A stretch of 64,000 nucleotides of DNA from Amyelois transitella (GCF_032362555.1 NC_083507.1:7629001-7693000), one strand, 5' to 3'. Shown: positions 36,501-49,043, counted from the first letter of the stretch. Notes: generated by a model not told the origin, from the letters alone. A program made the numbers and translations.

Positions 36501-39500
36501 ATCTTTTGTTTCACAACATTGGTTGACTTCAAATAAATTACCTATTTAAAATGAACTTTACTGCCGCTCATTAGGTACTTCAAAGCTAATTTACCTATCG
36601 TATAACAGCCCGGTCTCTCAGAGGAAACAAGGCGTGCTATAGGCGAGGCCGCCGTGCGCGCAGCCCGCGCGGTGGGCTACGTGGGCGCGGGCACGGTGGA
36701 GTTCATCCTGCACAGAGCAACGCACGAGTTCCACTTCATGGAGATGAACACGCGGCTGCAGGTTGAGCATCCCATCACCGAGATGATCACTGGTATGAGA
36801 CATAGTTCAGATAATATATTTCGATACCTTGACTCCCTTTTAACATAGGGTCGGCACATTAGTTAGTTCTTTTCAATCTCCTCTCATCTCACTTATAGAC
36901 ACTTTAACTTTTCTGATTAACCTGCTAAGTAAGTTGTTCCATATCTGTTCGTTTACCGACACTCCTAATGCGCTTTCATCCATTCCCTCTGAATGTCAAT
37001 TCCATCGTTAAGCCGACACTAAGCGTAACTAAGCGTGTCCTTAAAGTTTCTTGACTATTCGATGTGTCCTCCCGGCAGTGGATAAAGACTTTACCTGTGT
37101 ACTATATAATATGTAGGGATAATGATAATATAAGTTAATCATACATGTCTATATATCTATAGGCACGGATCTAGTAGAATGGCAGCTCCGCGTGGCCGCC
37201 GGGGAGCCGCTGCCGGTGTCGCAGCCAGAGATAGTACGACGCGGGCACGCGGTGGAGTGTCGCATCTACGCGGAGGAGCCCGGCGCCGGATTCTTGCCTA
37301 GGGCCGGCACATTGCATAGACTGAGACAGCCGACGGCTGAAGACAATGTGCGGGTAAGAAGCCCTAACTTATAAGAAAATGACTAAAATGCGGATTTAAA
37401 TACTAACCAGCCGAGTGAGTAAGTAGAGAGAGTTGTTGGTAGTTTAAATAAGTTATAAATCAATAATGACCGATTTGTTTTGTTCTGCCGTCGACAAGTC
37501 AGGCCCCAATCCTATCCTAACCAAATTATGAATGCGAAAGTTTGTTTGTTTGTTATCTACTTAACTTACTTTATATATACCCTGGAAAACCAGTATTCTA
37601 TGGTAGGTGGCAATAAAAGGGGCAAAAGTTAGTATCGCATGTAGGAACATAGAAGAACTGTTTTTTTTTTATTATTGAAATTTTCTTTTAGATTGAGACT
37701 GGCGTGCGCGAAGGTCAAGAAGTGTCAGTCCACTACGACCCGATGATTGCCAAGTTGGTGGTATGGGGGAAAGATCGACATGAAGCCTTAGCCAAGACCA
37801 GAGCAAAGCTATCTGAATATCAGGCGAGTTTGGTTTTATGAGCTATAATTGGCAGTTAACTTTTTCAGAGGAAAAACGCACATAGCTAACTGCAAAGCTT
37901 TTCATATTATTGTTTTTTAATATTTATGTCCTCACTAGAAACGTCAACACATCTGTTTAAAATGCAAAAGACCAATTGATTGCAGATACCTAAAACAACA
38001 AAAGATTTATATTAAATAATCTCAATTCAAAGTCCAAATGAAACAATTGTTCTTTTTAACTCTGCCAGAAACAACATATCAATCGTCCATTATACTTACT
38101 TTTTCTTTCATTTATTTAATTTTCCTTAATTTCATGGCAGGTCGCGGGTCTAGAAACGAACGTGAACTTCTTGCTACGCCTGTCCGGCGCGTGCGCGTTC
38201 GTGTCGGGCGACGTGCACACCGCGTTCATACCGCAGCACGAGGCCGAGCTGTTCCCGCCAACTGACGCCGCGGCGGTTGAGCAACGCGCCATACAAGCGG
38301 CCCTTGGCTATGTGAGTATAATGCACCTAAACGTATTAGTTTTAACATACATACATATACATAATATACATAAATCACGCCTCTTTCCCGGAGGGGTAGG
38401 CAGAGACTACCTCTTTCCACTTGCCACGATCTCTGCATACTTCCTTCGCTTCATCCACATTCATAACTCTCTTCATGCAAGCTCGGCGGCTTCGGGTACT
38501 TTTGACCTGACCCTTTACCAAGACGTCCTTAATTTGATCGAGATCGTTCGTCTAGGTCTTCCCACTCCGACCTTTCCCCACTCTCCTTGTATATCTGCTT
38601 AGTCAACCTGCTTTCATTCATCCTCTCCACATGACCGAACCATTAGTTTTAAAGAGCAGTTATATGCTGACTCTTGCTACGTCTGTCCGGCGCAATACCG
38701 TTCGTATCGGGCGACATGCACACCGCAACACGAGGCCTAGCAATCACTGCGCCATATAAGCGGCTCTTGGCTATGTGAGTATAGTATATAAATAAATTAT
38801 TGTAAGTCAAAGAGTAGTTTAATTGCCTACTACTGTGAACTTCTTGCTACGTCTGTCCGGCGTGTCGGCGTTGTTTGAGTGTTAATTGGTAAGAGAAAAC
38901 ATCTCGAGAAAACCTTGTAATTCAGGCAACTATATCCATAATTAATATCATGTAAACGTGTCTAACATTAATAAAAGATCTCGCTTACTATGCGGTTAAC
39001 TTTACAGGCAAATAGAGATGATATGACAATTGCCTTGTTAAGGTTCGTGATTCATATCTCCCTGTGCAAACCAGATCAAGCTTATACCTTAGTGATAAAA
39101 TAATTTCTTAGAGAGAAACAATAGCACATTCCTGATAGTAAAAAGTAATCGAAAGTAGGAATTATTCTTAAATTTTCAGATTTTGAATTCTCAAAGAAAC
39201 AACTCTTCTAATGACAGTTGGAAAGGAATAACCGTTGACGCAGCTGCATGGCGACCCAACTATCAGCTCAAGAAAACTATTCCATTACGCTTTGGTGAAA
39301 ACGGTAAGTAGATTTATATTTATAATAGTTACACTTTTACGGCAAAAAGACTGAAATGTTCTTCAATTAAAAAAAATTGTCAGTTTGAGGTTCAAAGTCA
39401 TAAGTAGGTTTCATTTTGATCATTCATTCATACATTCATACTCCTGGAAACGTTATTGAGCAAAAAGCTAAGAAAATATTGTTTAATACAAAATTTTACA

Positions 39501-41199
39501 GATGTGAAAGTAACGATCGAGTACGACATCCTACCAAACACTTTCAACGTGCAAGTGAACGACGGGGAGTGGCGGCGAGTCGAGGCGGTGATTCGTAGCA
39601 CCGAGCACGGGACGAGGCTGTTCACGCTGATCGGAGACAGGAGCGGGGAGGTCGGCTTTCTGACCTACGATGATGAAGTACACGTCTATGATGAGGTGAT
39701 TTCCATTGTGTCGCTTAGGTATACTTAAAATTCTGGCCAAAATGCTATTAGTTGTGCTTCAGTAGGTTGCCTTTAGCAATGGTAAACGAAATATTGAACA
39801 GCTATAGGTTGTACTGATACTAAATGGGAAAAGAGAAAATGTATCAATAATAGTAATGAACTGAAGGTATTTTATTAATAAAGAAAGAAAAACGAAGTAA
39901 CAAGTAAAAGTGAGATGGCAAATGTTACGGCAGAGCTCGTGTATATCATTAACACGACAGGAATCACTACATATTGCAGATAAATCCAAGGTGCTGTCAG
40001 ATAAGTTCAGACAATCGTTATTGTTCAATACAATGTAACTCTTTTCTAATATAAAACTTGATCTATGACAGATGTCAAATACATTTTATGGTCTTGTCTT
40101 TATCGCCCCCACGTCATAGTTATCGCCCCATCCTGCTCTCACAGAGATCAAACTTTATTAAATTTTGTCTTGAAACGGTGCCTCTTAATTACTTCACTCT
40201 AAGACTAATATATAAACTACTAGCGACCCCCCGCCCCGGCTTCGCACGGGTGCAAAATTCGGAAAAAATTATACATAAAAACCTTCCTCTTGAATCACTC
40301 TACCTGTTACAAAAAACCGCATCAAATTCCGTTGCGTAATTTTAAAGATTTTAAGCATACAGACAAACAGACTAAAATAGCGACTTTGTTTTATACTATG
40401 TAATGATGTATTTTCCGCAGAATGGTCAAACCGTGGTCAGAATCCCTCGGCCGAAGTACCAATCGCAGAGCACCACCGCCGCCGCGGCCGCAGACAGCGC
40501 AAGCTCTCCCACACCCGGGGTCATGGAAAGACTTCTCGTTAATGCAGGAGATACGGTGAGAAAAACATCGTCTTCAACACATTTTTTACATATATACATG
40601 CATTTAATCAAGTCTTTATCCACTGCGGGGAAGACAGAGCCAACAGTCTTGAAAATACTGAAGGGCCACGTTCAGCTGTATAGCATTATGATGGAATTAA
40701 GATTCAAATAGTGACAGGTTGCTAGCACATCGCGTACAAGAGGAATCCCAAGTTTGTAAGCCTATCCCTTAGCTGTCTTCAACGACATCCATGGAAAAGA
40801 GATGGAGTGTTCGTATTCTTTTTGACTGATAATCCAAAGTTATCAAGTACTACCCTTTATTCACAAACGTTAAGAAGATATCATTTGTTTGAGTTTATTT
40901 GAAGTGATAGAAAGAGAGAAAAAATAAGCTTTGTCAACGTTAGTGAATTAGGGGATACTAATTCATACTACTTTTAGATCGCGGTCTTGAATGGATTTTA
41001 TTAAACCTACTGATCATTTGTTTACTTCTTCACTCAGGTTGTAAAAGGCCAGCCCCTCTTCGTGGTGATAGCAATGAAAATGGAGTACGTGGTGCGATGT
41101 CCTCGCGATGGCGTAGTGGCCGAAGTGGCCGATGTCAAACAAGGCGATTCCGTTGGAAAAGGCGCTGTTATTGTTAAACTACAAACAGACAGTGCTTAA
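33600..41199 (+). CDS. Mccc1: Mccc1, methylcrotonyl-CoA carboxylase alpha (biotin-bearing) subunit, mitochondrial
   Basis: Carboxylates biotin with ATP and bicarbonate, for the leucine-breakdown step 3-methylcrotonyl-CoA to 3-methylglutaconyl-CoA, with the beta subunit in the mitochondrial matrix. Exons: 33600-33631, 33738-33936, 34238-34455, 34635-34782, 35064-35201, 35929-36024, 36609-36792, 37163-37353, 37692-37823, 38141-38311, 39180-39303, 39502-39695, 40421-40555, 41038-41199. These sum to 2124 nt, 707 aa, and every junction is in phase; the human protein is about 725 aa. Exon 1 gives a short basic leader ([11 protein letters not shown]) suited to mitochondrial import. Biotin carboxylase motifs: ILIANRGE (38-45), glycine loop RGGGGKG at the exon 4/5 junction, [12 protein letters not shown] (321-332) with E322, N324, R326 and E330, then YDPMIAKL in exon 9. 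The biotin site is AMKMEY with K668 in exon 14; the usual motif is AMKMEH. Intron 9 has a GC donor. Intron 10 carries exon-like relics. Confidence 0.96.
33985..34075 (+). mobile_element. 3' end of the ccgcaaggg element in Mccc1 intron 2
   Basis: Contains ttcaagactgttggctctgt and ccccgcaagggatatagacg followed by TATG repeats. It begins about 50 bases after the exon 2 donor. Confidence 0.8.
35336..35520 (+). mobile_element. LINE 3' end (ORF2 C-terminus), Mccc1 intron 5
   Basis: Plus strand reads a C-terminal ORF piece [15 protein letters not shown], then [12 protein letters not shown] after a small frame change and a stop, followed by TATG repeats. The same block occurs in reverse at 38345-38640 and in part at 16945-17010 and 43565-43630. 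Known LINE reverse-transcriptase ORFs often end in a tail of this kind (inference). Confidence 0.65.
35523..35695 (+). mobile_element. ccgcaaggg element in Mccc1 intron 5, internally deleted
   Basis: Contains accactccatgtctttca, ttaggattcttgttggcgat and ttcaagactgttggctctgt, followed by a TATG tail. It directly follows a LINE-tail fragment. Confidence 0.72.
38345..38640 (-). mobile_element. LINE 3' end, Mccc1 intron 10
   Basis: Reverse copy of the family at 35336-35520, extending further into the [23 protein letters not shown] precedes [20 protein letters not shown]. It lies between exon 10 and its first decayed copy. Confidence 0.7.
38664..38786 (+). pseudogene. Decayed duplicate of Mccc1 exon 10 in intron 10
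   Basis: About 120 bases match exon 10 (38141-38311) in order: the cttgctacg-ctgtccggcg block, the tcgggcga-gtgcacaccgc block, cacgaggcc, then gcgccata-aagcgg and ggctatgtgagtata, which includes the splice donor. Internal deletions, an in-frame TAG and a frame break make it non-functional. Confidence 0.85.
38834..38879 (+). pseudogene. Second decayed fragment of Mccc1 exon 10
   Basis: A shorter fragment beginning gtgaacttcttgctacgtct that matches the start of exon 10 at 38160-38190, then diverges. It lies about 50 bases beyond the first relic. It shares the change cgcctg to cgtctg with that relic, so the two relics probably have a common origin. Confidence 0.75.
40200..40375 (+). repeat. RTE-like LINE remnant in Mccc1 intron 12
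   Basis: Begins actagcgaccccccgccccg and cttcgcacgggtgcaaa, typical of RTE-type 3' regions in arthropods (recall). A related start occurs at 44408-44440 (ctagtggcctaccccagctt). Confidence 0.5.
40585..40835 (-). mobile_element. ccgcaaggg element in Mccc1 intron 13
   Basis: Reverse copy: ggggaagacagagccaacag, ggccacgttcagctgt, agtgacaggttgctagca, caacgacatccatgga. The terminal gtgccgggaacc block is missing. Confidence 0.78.
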
Positions 41200-41850
41200 G
41201 GTTATTATTAATAGTTATTATTGGACAGGGATATTTTTTAGTTTATTAAATTGGATAAAGCTAGCTGGAAATAGCTCTTAATCTTTGGGAAAAGCAATGT
41301 TGTTGCTCGTTATACATTATTGATTTAATATGTGATATTTACATTAAAAACTGGTCTTTGTTGTATTATTACTCTGTTTAAAGCGATTAATTTTAATTCT
41401 GTTGATGCAAATTGAATGTAAGCGGCCACTTGAGCTTGATAAATGTTAAAATTCTTTAATACTGGCTGATCATAAAATTAGTTTAGGTCTGGTGACAGCT
41501 TTGTGGCCGCCATAGCTGATGTGATAAGGAAGGTTCGCCTCCAAAACTATTGTTAGTGCCAGTTGAGGTTAAAGAATACGTTTTTATTAATCAATTAATT
41601 ATTTAGTACTGGCTGGCCACATTTTGTATGTTAATTTTTTTTTACCTAGTGTGTTGTCGGTATACCGTATAACGGATGGGTGCGTGGTGTAGTGCCTTAG
41701 CTGCCATTAAGCAAAAGGGGTTCCATGTGTGGCTTTACTTTGTAACTTTTTACGGTGCATTAATGGCTATGTGTGTAATATTTACATTTATTATGAGGAA
41801 CAAAGTGTAAATTAACTGAAACTGATATGATGACTAGAATTTCACCTATT

Positions 41851-41856
41851 AATAAA
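41851..41856 (+). terminator. Candidate poly(A) signal of Mccc1
   Basis: First AATAAA seen after the Mccc1 stop, giving a 3' UTR near 670 bases. An ATTAAA variant at about 41343 and further AT-rich signals could be used instead. Confidence 0.4.
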
Positions 41857-44783
41857 ATATTATATGCTTACGTTAAAATGTTATGTTTCACGCGCATATA
41901 TATAGGTTTTTACTTTGACCGTTAAATATTCAGGGAAATTACTAGTCGAACATTGTTATTGAAATTTATATAAAAACGAATTATGTATAAGTAATTTAAT
42001 ATAGGTATATACATTTATTCAAAATAATGGCATTCCCTTGGCGTTTTCTTACAAATAATTGTTATATTCTTATTGCCCGTTTTGTACTTTTAATTATTTT
42101 ATTTTGTCACCAATTATGTTTAAACATTTAGAACTTTATTACAGTTGCGATTGTCTTAATTTTTATTTATATTAAGTTGTTTTTACACGATTTACATTCC
42201 TATAGTTGTAAGTTAACAACTTGTCAATATACATAGTTTTCATACATGGATGTACCTAAGAAATATTTTTTATATATTATCATGCGATTCTCAACCTTGT
42301 TTACTTACTTTATTATTATAAAATGATTGAAACAGTTTTTATGAAATAACTGAAATTTTTTATACTAAAACAGATTTATTACCAAAAATATCATCTGTGT
42401 AAAACATTAAAATAATATATTTTGTTAAATATTTTTAAGAAATATATGTATATTTTATTTTGTTATTAAAAACATATAACTTGTAAAATAATCATTTTAA
42501 TACAAATTGTGAAAAGGCACACCATGTATCTATAGAGTACCAGATAAGATAGCGTGCCGACTGTCCGAATTTTTATTAAAAAAAATTGCAGTCCTAATTG
42601 CATATTTTGTGGAATGGTATGGCAACATCTGATCCATTAGGAGTATTCATCTGTGATGGTTGCATAACAAGTTGCATACATACCTACCGTAATTCTATCC
42701 GTATAACTACAAAATTACTCCCTGAATTTCATTTGATAAAGGACCGTTCAGGAATTGCAGGTCATTGTTTACAAAATAAATTGGTATTTTGACATTGACC
42801 GATGCCACTTACCTCGGCTTACCTCAAAAGAGTCGTTCTAAGAATACAATTAGTGCACAGTTTGGCACAACGCCCGAGAAATTACAAAGAAATGCAAAAT
42901 TTCTCAAAAAAAAATTTCAACAAAGGCATTAATGACGTCGGTTGTAATGAGGCATGGAAAGGAAATATATTTGCTCTTCTCTTTAATACTGTATAATTAA
43001 AAAATATTATTTCTGTTTAGTATTTTAAACCGCTTTTTGGGAAAGTTTACAAAAAGAGTTAAACTGAATACAACATAACAGGGAGTAGTGTAGTGACACA
43101 GTGGTAAAAATAAGGCCCCTGGTTCTTCCATCTTGGTCAGGCCAAGATGAAAATTATCGTTTTCAGATTGACCTGATTCTTGTATATGTATTGTATTCAC
43201 ATTTAAATATATATCTAACTTTGTACTTATATAAATTTTAAAGGATCTTCATAATGAATTAAAAGACATCCTGAACTTCTTCGTACTTCTCAGTTTGTAA
43301 GTAAAATTTTGTACGCAATAGACCTTCCTACTTACCTGATTTCTCATCACATTTCCTGGTGCACAATAAGATTTTCGACCTTGTCAGTCTATTGTTTTAA
43401 GACGTAAATCTTGTTAGCCGTAGTAAGAGAACACGAAATCGTGTTTAGCAGTTTCTGTTCATTCCGCCGCAAGGTCTACCGACGTCCGCGTATTGTAATG
43501 TAAACATACCGGCGAAATCTGCAATGACACAAATAATGAGCGTACAAAAGGATACCCTACAGAAAAAGTACCCTTACAGAGGCAGCCTTACCTACCCTTC
43601 CGGGAAAATGGCATGGTTTTATGCATGTAATTTTGAGTAGTGTAAAATGGTGCTCTTTTTATGTGATATAAAAGGTGCTCTTTTTATGTACATTATGTAT
43701 AACCATGATGAACCAATCAAGTTTAAAGTAAATTCCCCGTTCAAGATTGCAGAGGATGATAATAATGAAAGATAACGAGAAAACACATTAGGTGAGAAAA
43801 AAAAATTTACCTATAAATCAAGTGAGAATCCATTCCATTTTATATTTATTTTAGTTATAGACGCGAGCTACTACGCGGCAGTTTCACCTTGAAGCAGGCT
43901 CTGGCACGCGACTCGCTACAAAAACGTGTAACGCAACGTTTACATTGTCTCAATTTTATAACAACATTGACGTCAAAACTATACGATGCTGTTTTCCATT
44001 CATGAAGCTGAAGAACTTACTAAAAATATTTTTTTGGTAAGTTTCCTAAAATGTCGTTTTAGCAAAGTCAATACCTTATCTCCATTCATGTATTAGGTAC
44101 GCTATTTTTGGCTTGGGTGGGGAGAGGGGGGGGGGGGGGGGGGGCAAAGGTTGGACAATGTCTGGTTAATTTGGGAAACCTTATAAAATATAAATCTACT
44201 TTAGCATTTCAATAAACCTTTAATTTCCTCTTTTTCTTGTATAATTAGTAACTCTTTCATTGTAGCATTTTACCGAAAGATTTATTATTTGCTTAAAACT
44301 ATACAACATTGAACTGCCATGGTTTATAGGTAAAAGAAAATTTTATGATTCTAGGTAGGTACTACGAATGGGTTATTGAAACCTAGGTACCTATCTTTTA
44401 TTCACAACTAGTGGCCTACCCCAGCTTCGCACGGGTAGCATTCACAGGAATAAACCTGCCTCAGACATCAACTTTCCAACATTTCAAACAGGAACAAAAT
44501 CAGTCCTGTACTTCCCAAGATCAGCGCATATAAACAGACAGAAAATAGGAGGTCTTAAGTATATAAATGTAGTGATAGTGACTGATGATATAATATAACA
44601 CATAGATACTGATTTGAAAGGCATAATAGCAAGAATAAAAAGATACATTCACAACACTTTGATAACCATGATGATAAGAAACCTTGTCATTGTCATGGTT
44701 TTGTCATGCAGAGCATAATTTTAAAAGTCATAATTGAGATCTTAGTCATGAAACTCAACCAATATTTCGCCAGCACTAGTATC
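41857..44783. other. Intergenic interval between Mccc1 and tRNA-Ala
   Basis: Very AT-rich to 43000. A 25-base tandem duplication (ggtgctctttttatgt) lies at 43647-43694, a LINE-tail fragment near 43565-43630, and the G run at 44126. No protein-coding gene recognised. Confidence 0.5.
44126..44144 (+). repeat. Run of 19 guanines
   Basis: An uninterrupted G tract preceded by a G-rich stretch (ggtggggaga). It could form a quadruplex; its length is likely to vary and be misread. Confidence 0.95.
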
Positions 44784-44856
44784 GGGGGCGTAGCTCAGAT
44801 GGTAGAGCGCTCGCTTAGCATGCGAGAGGTACCGGGATCGATACCCGGCGCCTCCA
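44784..44856 (+). tRNA. tRNA-Ala (anticodon AGC)
   Basis: A 73-base cloverleaf. The acceptor stem GGGGGCG pairs with CGCCTCC (one G-U), with discriminator A at 44856. D-arm and A box TAGCTCAGATGG are intact. Anticodon stem CTCGC/GCGAG encloses the loop TTAGCAT with anticodon AGC. The T-arm and B box (GGATCGATACC) are intact. It is followed by a T run as pol III terminator and has no SINE tail, so it looks like a working gene and not one of the tRNA-headed SINEs in this window. Confidence 0.95.
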
Positions 44857-44858
44857 AC

Positions 44859-44864
44859 TTTTTT
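44859..44864 (+). terminator. Pol III terminator of tRNA-Ala
   Basis: Six T residues begin two bases after the tRNA 3' end, the usual RNA polymerase III stop signal. A second T run follows within 10 bases. Confidence 0.85.
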
Positions 44865-46062
44865 AAAACACTTTTTTTATATAATATTTTTATTTATTTC
44901 TTTTATCTTTAGTTTTTATATATTTTTAAAAATATTTATCTGGTGATTTATGCTAAATGTTGCTTTGTAAGATGTTTACACAGTTACGCATAGTTACTGA
45001 ACGGATTTGTATGAAATTTTACGGTAATCAATACGTTATGTTACACACGCGAGCACAACCGTGGGCTGGAGCTATATTTGATATTTTACCCCTAATTACT
45101 AATATGTACACTTTAATATATGTACCTACTTATATATATGTAACCAAAATTAACACTAGTCTGTATACATCGAAGTGGCTTCTTAGCACTCAGAAATATT
45201 TTGGCATTTAATGTAATTTGTCGTGTCGTAAGTCTAAGTTGAGGCGTTGTAATCATTGACCCGAGTAAACGATAACCCAGACAGCACTCAGGTATTTTGA
45301 AGGACTCCCTTCATAAAACAATGCCATTTGTATTAAAAGACACTTTGTATTAAAAGCAAGCTTTATCTTAGAGGTGTGTGATTTGCTACAATATTATAAA
45401 GTCAACACATATCGTAGTGATAACGATACAATAGCCTTATCTAGGGATGTCTTCTTCTTGGAAACAAGACTCAGTCAGATAGTAGAATATTGATATTATA
45501 GAATAGTTTATTTATACCTATTTACAAGAAAATAACGAAACACGAAGCTAACAGGAAGAAGAAAAAGAGGAGTCCCGTGTGACCCTAACCCGTATCGGAT
45601 TATAATAAATGGTGCATTAGCTTGTTCCTATTCCAACGCCTTTTACGACATCCATGGGAAAGAGATGGAGTGGTCAGTAACCACACGGCACACTCCTTTG
45701 TTACAACATCTATGGGAAATAAATGGAGTTCTTATATTCCACAGTGCCGGCTAAAGAAATACCAAATGTATGGAACAAAATTTTATTACGAACCACGTCT
45801 GGGTCTCGTCCCTGACACGGCCTTGTTGTGTGAAGCAGACCTTGTGCAACCTGTGGCCCTAAAGTTCAATGAAGCACTTTTATTTAATGAAAAACAAAGC
45901 CTTGAAACGAGTAACATTACAGATTCAACATGAACTTTGAACCGAAATTTCTCAAGTAAGTAAGTACATTGTAAAATATTTTATCCATCCATTTACACAG
46001 GTAAACAATTTTTTGGGCTCTTAAATGTAGGTAAGGTGTGGTGTGTAGTATTATCATTCAGT

Positions 46063-46312
46063 TTAGTAAATATAAATATATAGATACGGGACAAATTACA
46101 CATATTAAATTAGCCTCGAAGTAAGTTCGAGATTTGTGTTACGAGATACTAACTCAACGATACTATATTTTATAATACATACTTATACAGATAAACATCC
46201 AAGACCCAGGCCTAGCAGAAAAAGTTCTTTTCTCATCATGCCCTGGCCGGGATTCGAACCCGGGACCTCCGGTGTCACGGACAAGCGTACTACCGCTGCG
46301 CCACACAGGCCG
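46063..46312 (-). mobile_element. tRNA-derived SINE, copy 3
   Basis: Reverse-oriented full-length copy. Both pol III boxes are intact (the B-box side reads gattcgaacccgg on the plus strand). The ATTT tail has been reduced. Confidence 0.9.
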
Positions 46313-48872
46313 ATTTTTCGTTGTAAAGGGAAATATCGTAAATGGAGACAAATTTGAATGAACACATCTAGTGCAAGCACCCATGCTGATCTTGTGGCGA
46401 ATAAAAAAAACCTACGATGTAATATTGAACTTTCTATTTTAAACGATGAACTAGCAAACTCTCACGTCTTAATGTTAATTCCATCACAAAACAATACATT
46501 GACGAATTTTAACATAACTTAGGATGAGTTTGAATTAATTTAGTAGGTAGGAGGAACGTGTAGTAACCAAAACTTAAAAACAACTATAAAATTGTTATCA
46601 TGAAAATCGCGGTCGTCTCAACCTCAGTATTATCATGCGGTTTCAGATACGACGTTCGCATAGATATTTGTTCCAAGGTTCTTTTACCGCTGCATAGTTC
46701 CATACTATGGGAAATTGCCAAACCACAATAACATGACAACATTCGATTGGCGCGCTTTTTTATTGCATAATAAGAATAAGAAAAAAATTAATATCGTGTA
46801 TTAAATAATCTTAAGTGATACTAATATAACCTTCTATTTGGTGTTTTATCCCACTTTCTATATAGAAAAGATTTGTATGAATCCATTCAACAGAATGCCT
46901 CTGATTTTTATCGCTTTAATTTTCTATTCTGCTCTTTCATGTGACACATTTATTATATTTTTTTAATTCTTGCCAATTTACTTGTAAGTTAATCGTACTA
47001 ATTAAATATTCCTTTGTATAAAAACATCAAACTCCCTGAATAAAACATACTTACACAGTCTGGTTACCTGCTTGGATTTGGGGGACCCTGGTTTGTTGAC
47101 GTTTTTTGTGCACATTCCTACAACAGCTGATCGCCATAACAAAACCACGTGACTGACATGCCAGGCTCCCATTGGTTCAAAGTTACCCTAACTTTATGAG
47201 AATGTAAGGACCGTGCACACATAGAAGACACATAGCGACATCTCCATTAATATTTTATTAAACCTTATTATTTTCAAAAAAAGTGAAGTTTATTCACTTA
47301 AAATAGACTGAAATAGATTCTTATCAGCACAATGAAAAAATTTGACTTCATACGTTGTAACCCTGTAAAATTTATCACATTATGTTTGTAAAAGGAATAT
47401 AAATGTGCGTTGGAGAGGTAAATTGAACAAAGGCAACTTGCCATCCAATAGTCCAGTGTTGGAGATATTCAGTAAAAAAAGACAAGAACTTGGGTAAATT
47501 TTTTCATAAGCCTTGACCGTTTCATAACAAGCGAAGCTTTATTGACTCGACCTCGGATGGCCAAGGTCTGCCAATATTCTTATTTAGAGCAACTGTGACA
47601 TTTAACATTTTTATTTAGGCATTCATATGAAAACTTAAATACTTCATTCCACGCTAGAAGTAATTGTTCATTTCGATTTTTTATCACGTCTTCATCCTTT
47701 GCGGGGAGTCAGGGCCAAATGTCTCGAAAAATTATGTTTGGAATTATTTTATAATATTACTGCAATTTCAAAATACTATTGTGAAAGGTCTATTACCGGC
47801 TTGAGGAGATGCCAGTAACAGGTTCTGGAGCAAAAAGTTGAATGCACCGAACACCTGGGGGCGACCGACCCCGCCGGGATCAACCGTCGGGACTGGAGAG
47901 ATTTTTGAATAGAACGGTCATTGTTTCAAAAAAAAAGGAATATTTTAATCTTTGTCGAAAACAAGCGACTTAAGGGCGATTGATTGAGACATTGGGTATG
48001 GCAAGGAAGATTGGTTACTCTCAACTTAACACGCTTTCATTTATGAAGTGGCAGAATAGTGCTAGTTACTGCAAATTAAATGTATTTTTGTAACCATAGA
48101 AAATACCAAAAAGATATCTTATAAGCTTATGAGGTCTAATTCCCGCAAGGACTTAGTTTTCGGGTTTATTTTAAGTGCTTTTACTGATTACATTAAAACC
48201 TAAGCATTATTCACTCTTTCTCTGAATAGGGGCCGCTTAAGAAAGACTAAACTAAAGACTTCACCAATTTGGTATTATTATTCGATTGTCCATTGGCGAA
48301 TTTCACGCGATGTAATTATACAAAGACGTACTATATTATACTACATCAATTTCAATAAGATAAGTATTCAATAAAATTCAATTACACCAATAAGAAGAGA
48401 TGGTGATTCGCAATCAGTATCAAAAATTGCTGATACTATCTGGATGCGGCTTTCACTATTGACCCCGTTTGGTCTCTGGAAAGTTTTGATGATTGTTACA
48501 TCGCCATGACGCTACGCCTTCCACTTTCGTTATATTCTATACAGCTTCTTAGAGAGTTACACAACAAATCGTTATAACAAATGACAAAGAAATCTGCGGA
48601 TAGAATCTCCTTTAAACATTCTTACAATAGAATCGGCGTACCTAATTCCGATTTGTATGATTTTTAGGAACAGATTTTTACTTTAGAGATATTATTTTTT
48701 ATGTTATTAGGTAAATTTGTTCTCCGAGTATAAAAAATGGTTTATTGAAATTAAGTTAAGGTACCTAGACCAAACATATTCGAAATTCAGATTTCTGTGG
48801 TCCAATCGTTGTGAGTGTATAACTGTGTTAATCAATCGCTCATTACATGGAAATATAGATAAAAATAAACTC

Positions 48873-49043
48873 TAAACTGCTTTCTTCGTCCTAAACTACT
48901 TTCTTCGTCCAGAAGACCTTTTAATGTGAAAACTTCTGTTGAGACACGCTTAGCCACTATGACCAGAACGGGACTCGAGCTCAGGATCTTATGTCTCACA
49001 CACGAGCAAGCAACAACTACCGCTACGCCACAAAGGTCGCTTT
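48873..49043 (-). mobile_element. Second-type tRNA-headed SINE fragment
   Basis: On the minus strand the head reads GTGGCGTAGCGGTAGTTG with a B-box-like GCTCGAGTCCCG, similar in layout to the other SINEs but different in sequence. The far end carries a 19-base tandem duplication (48873-48891 and 48892-48910). Confidence 0.6.

Noticed and set aside
36618-36859. Minus-strand open frames across Mccc1 exon 7
   Set aside because: Antisense shadows of a GC-rich exon.
45622-45933. 103-codon plus-strand frame
   Set aside because: It begins inside a ccgcaaggg-family fragment and the remainder has no recognised family; no splice or promoter support.
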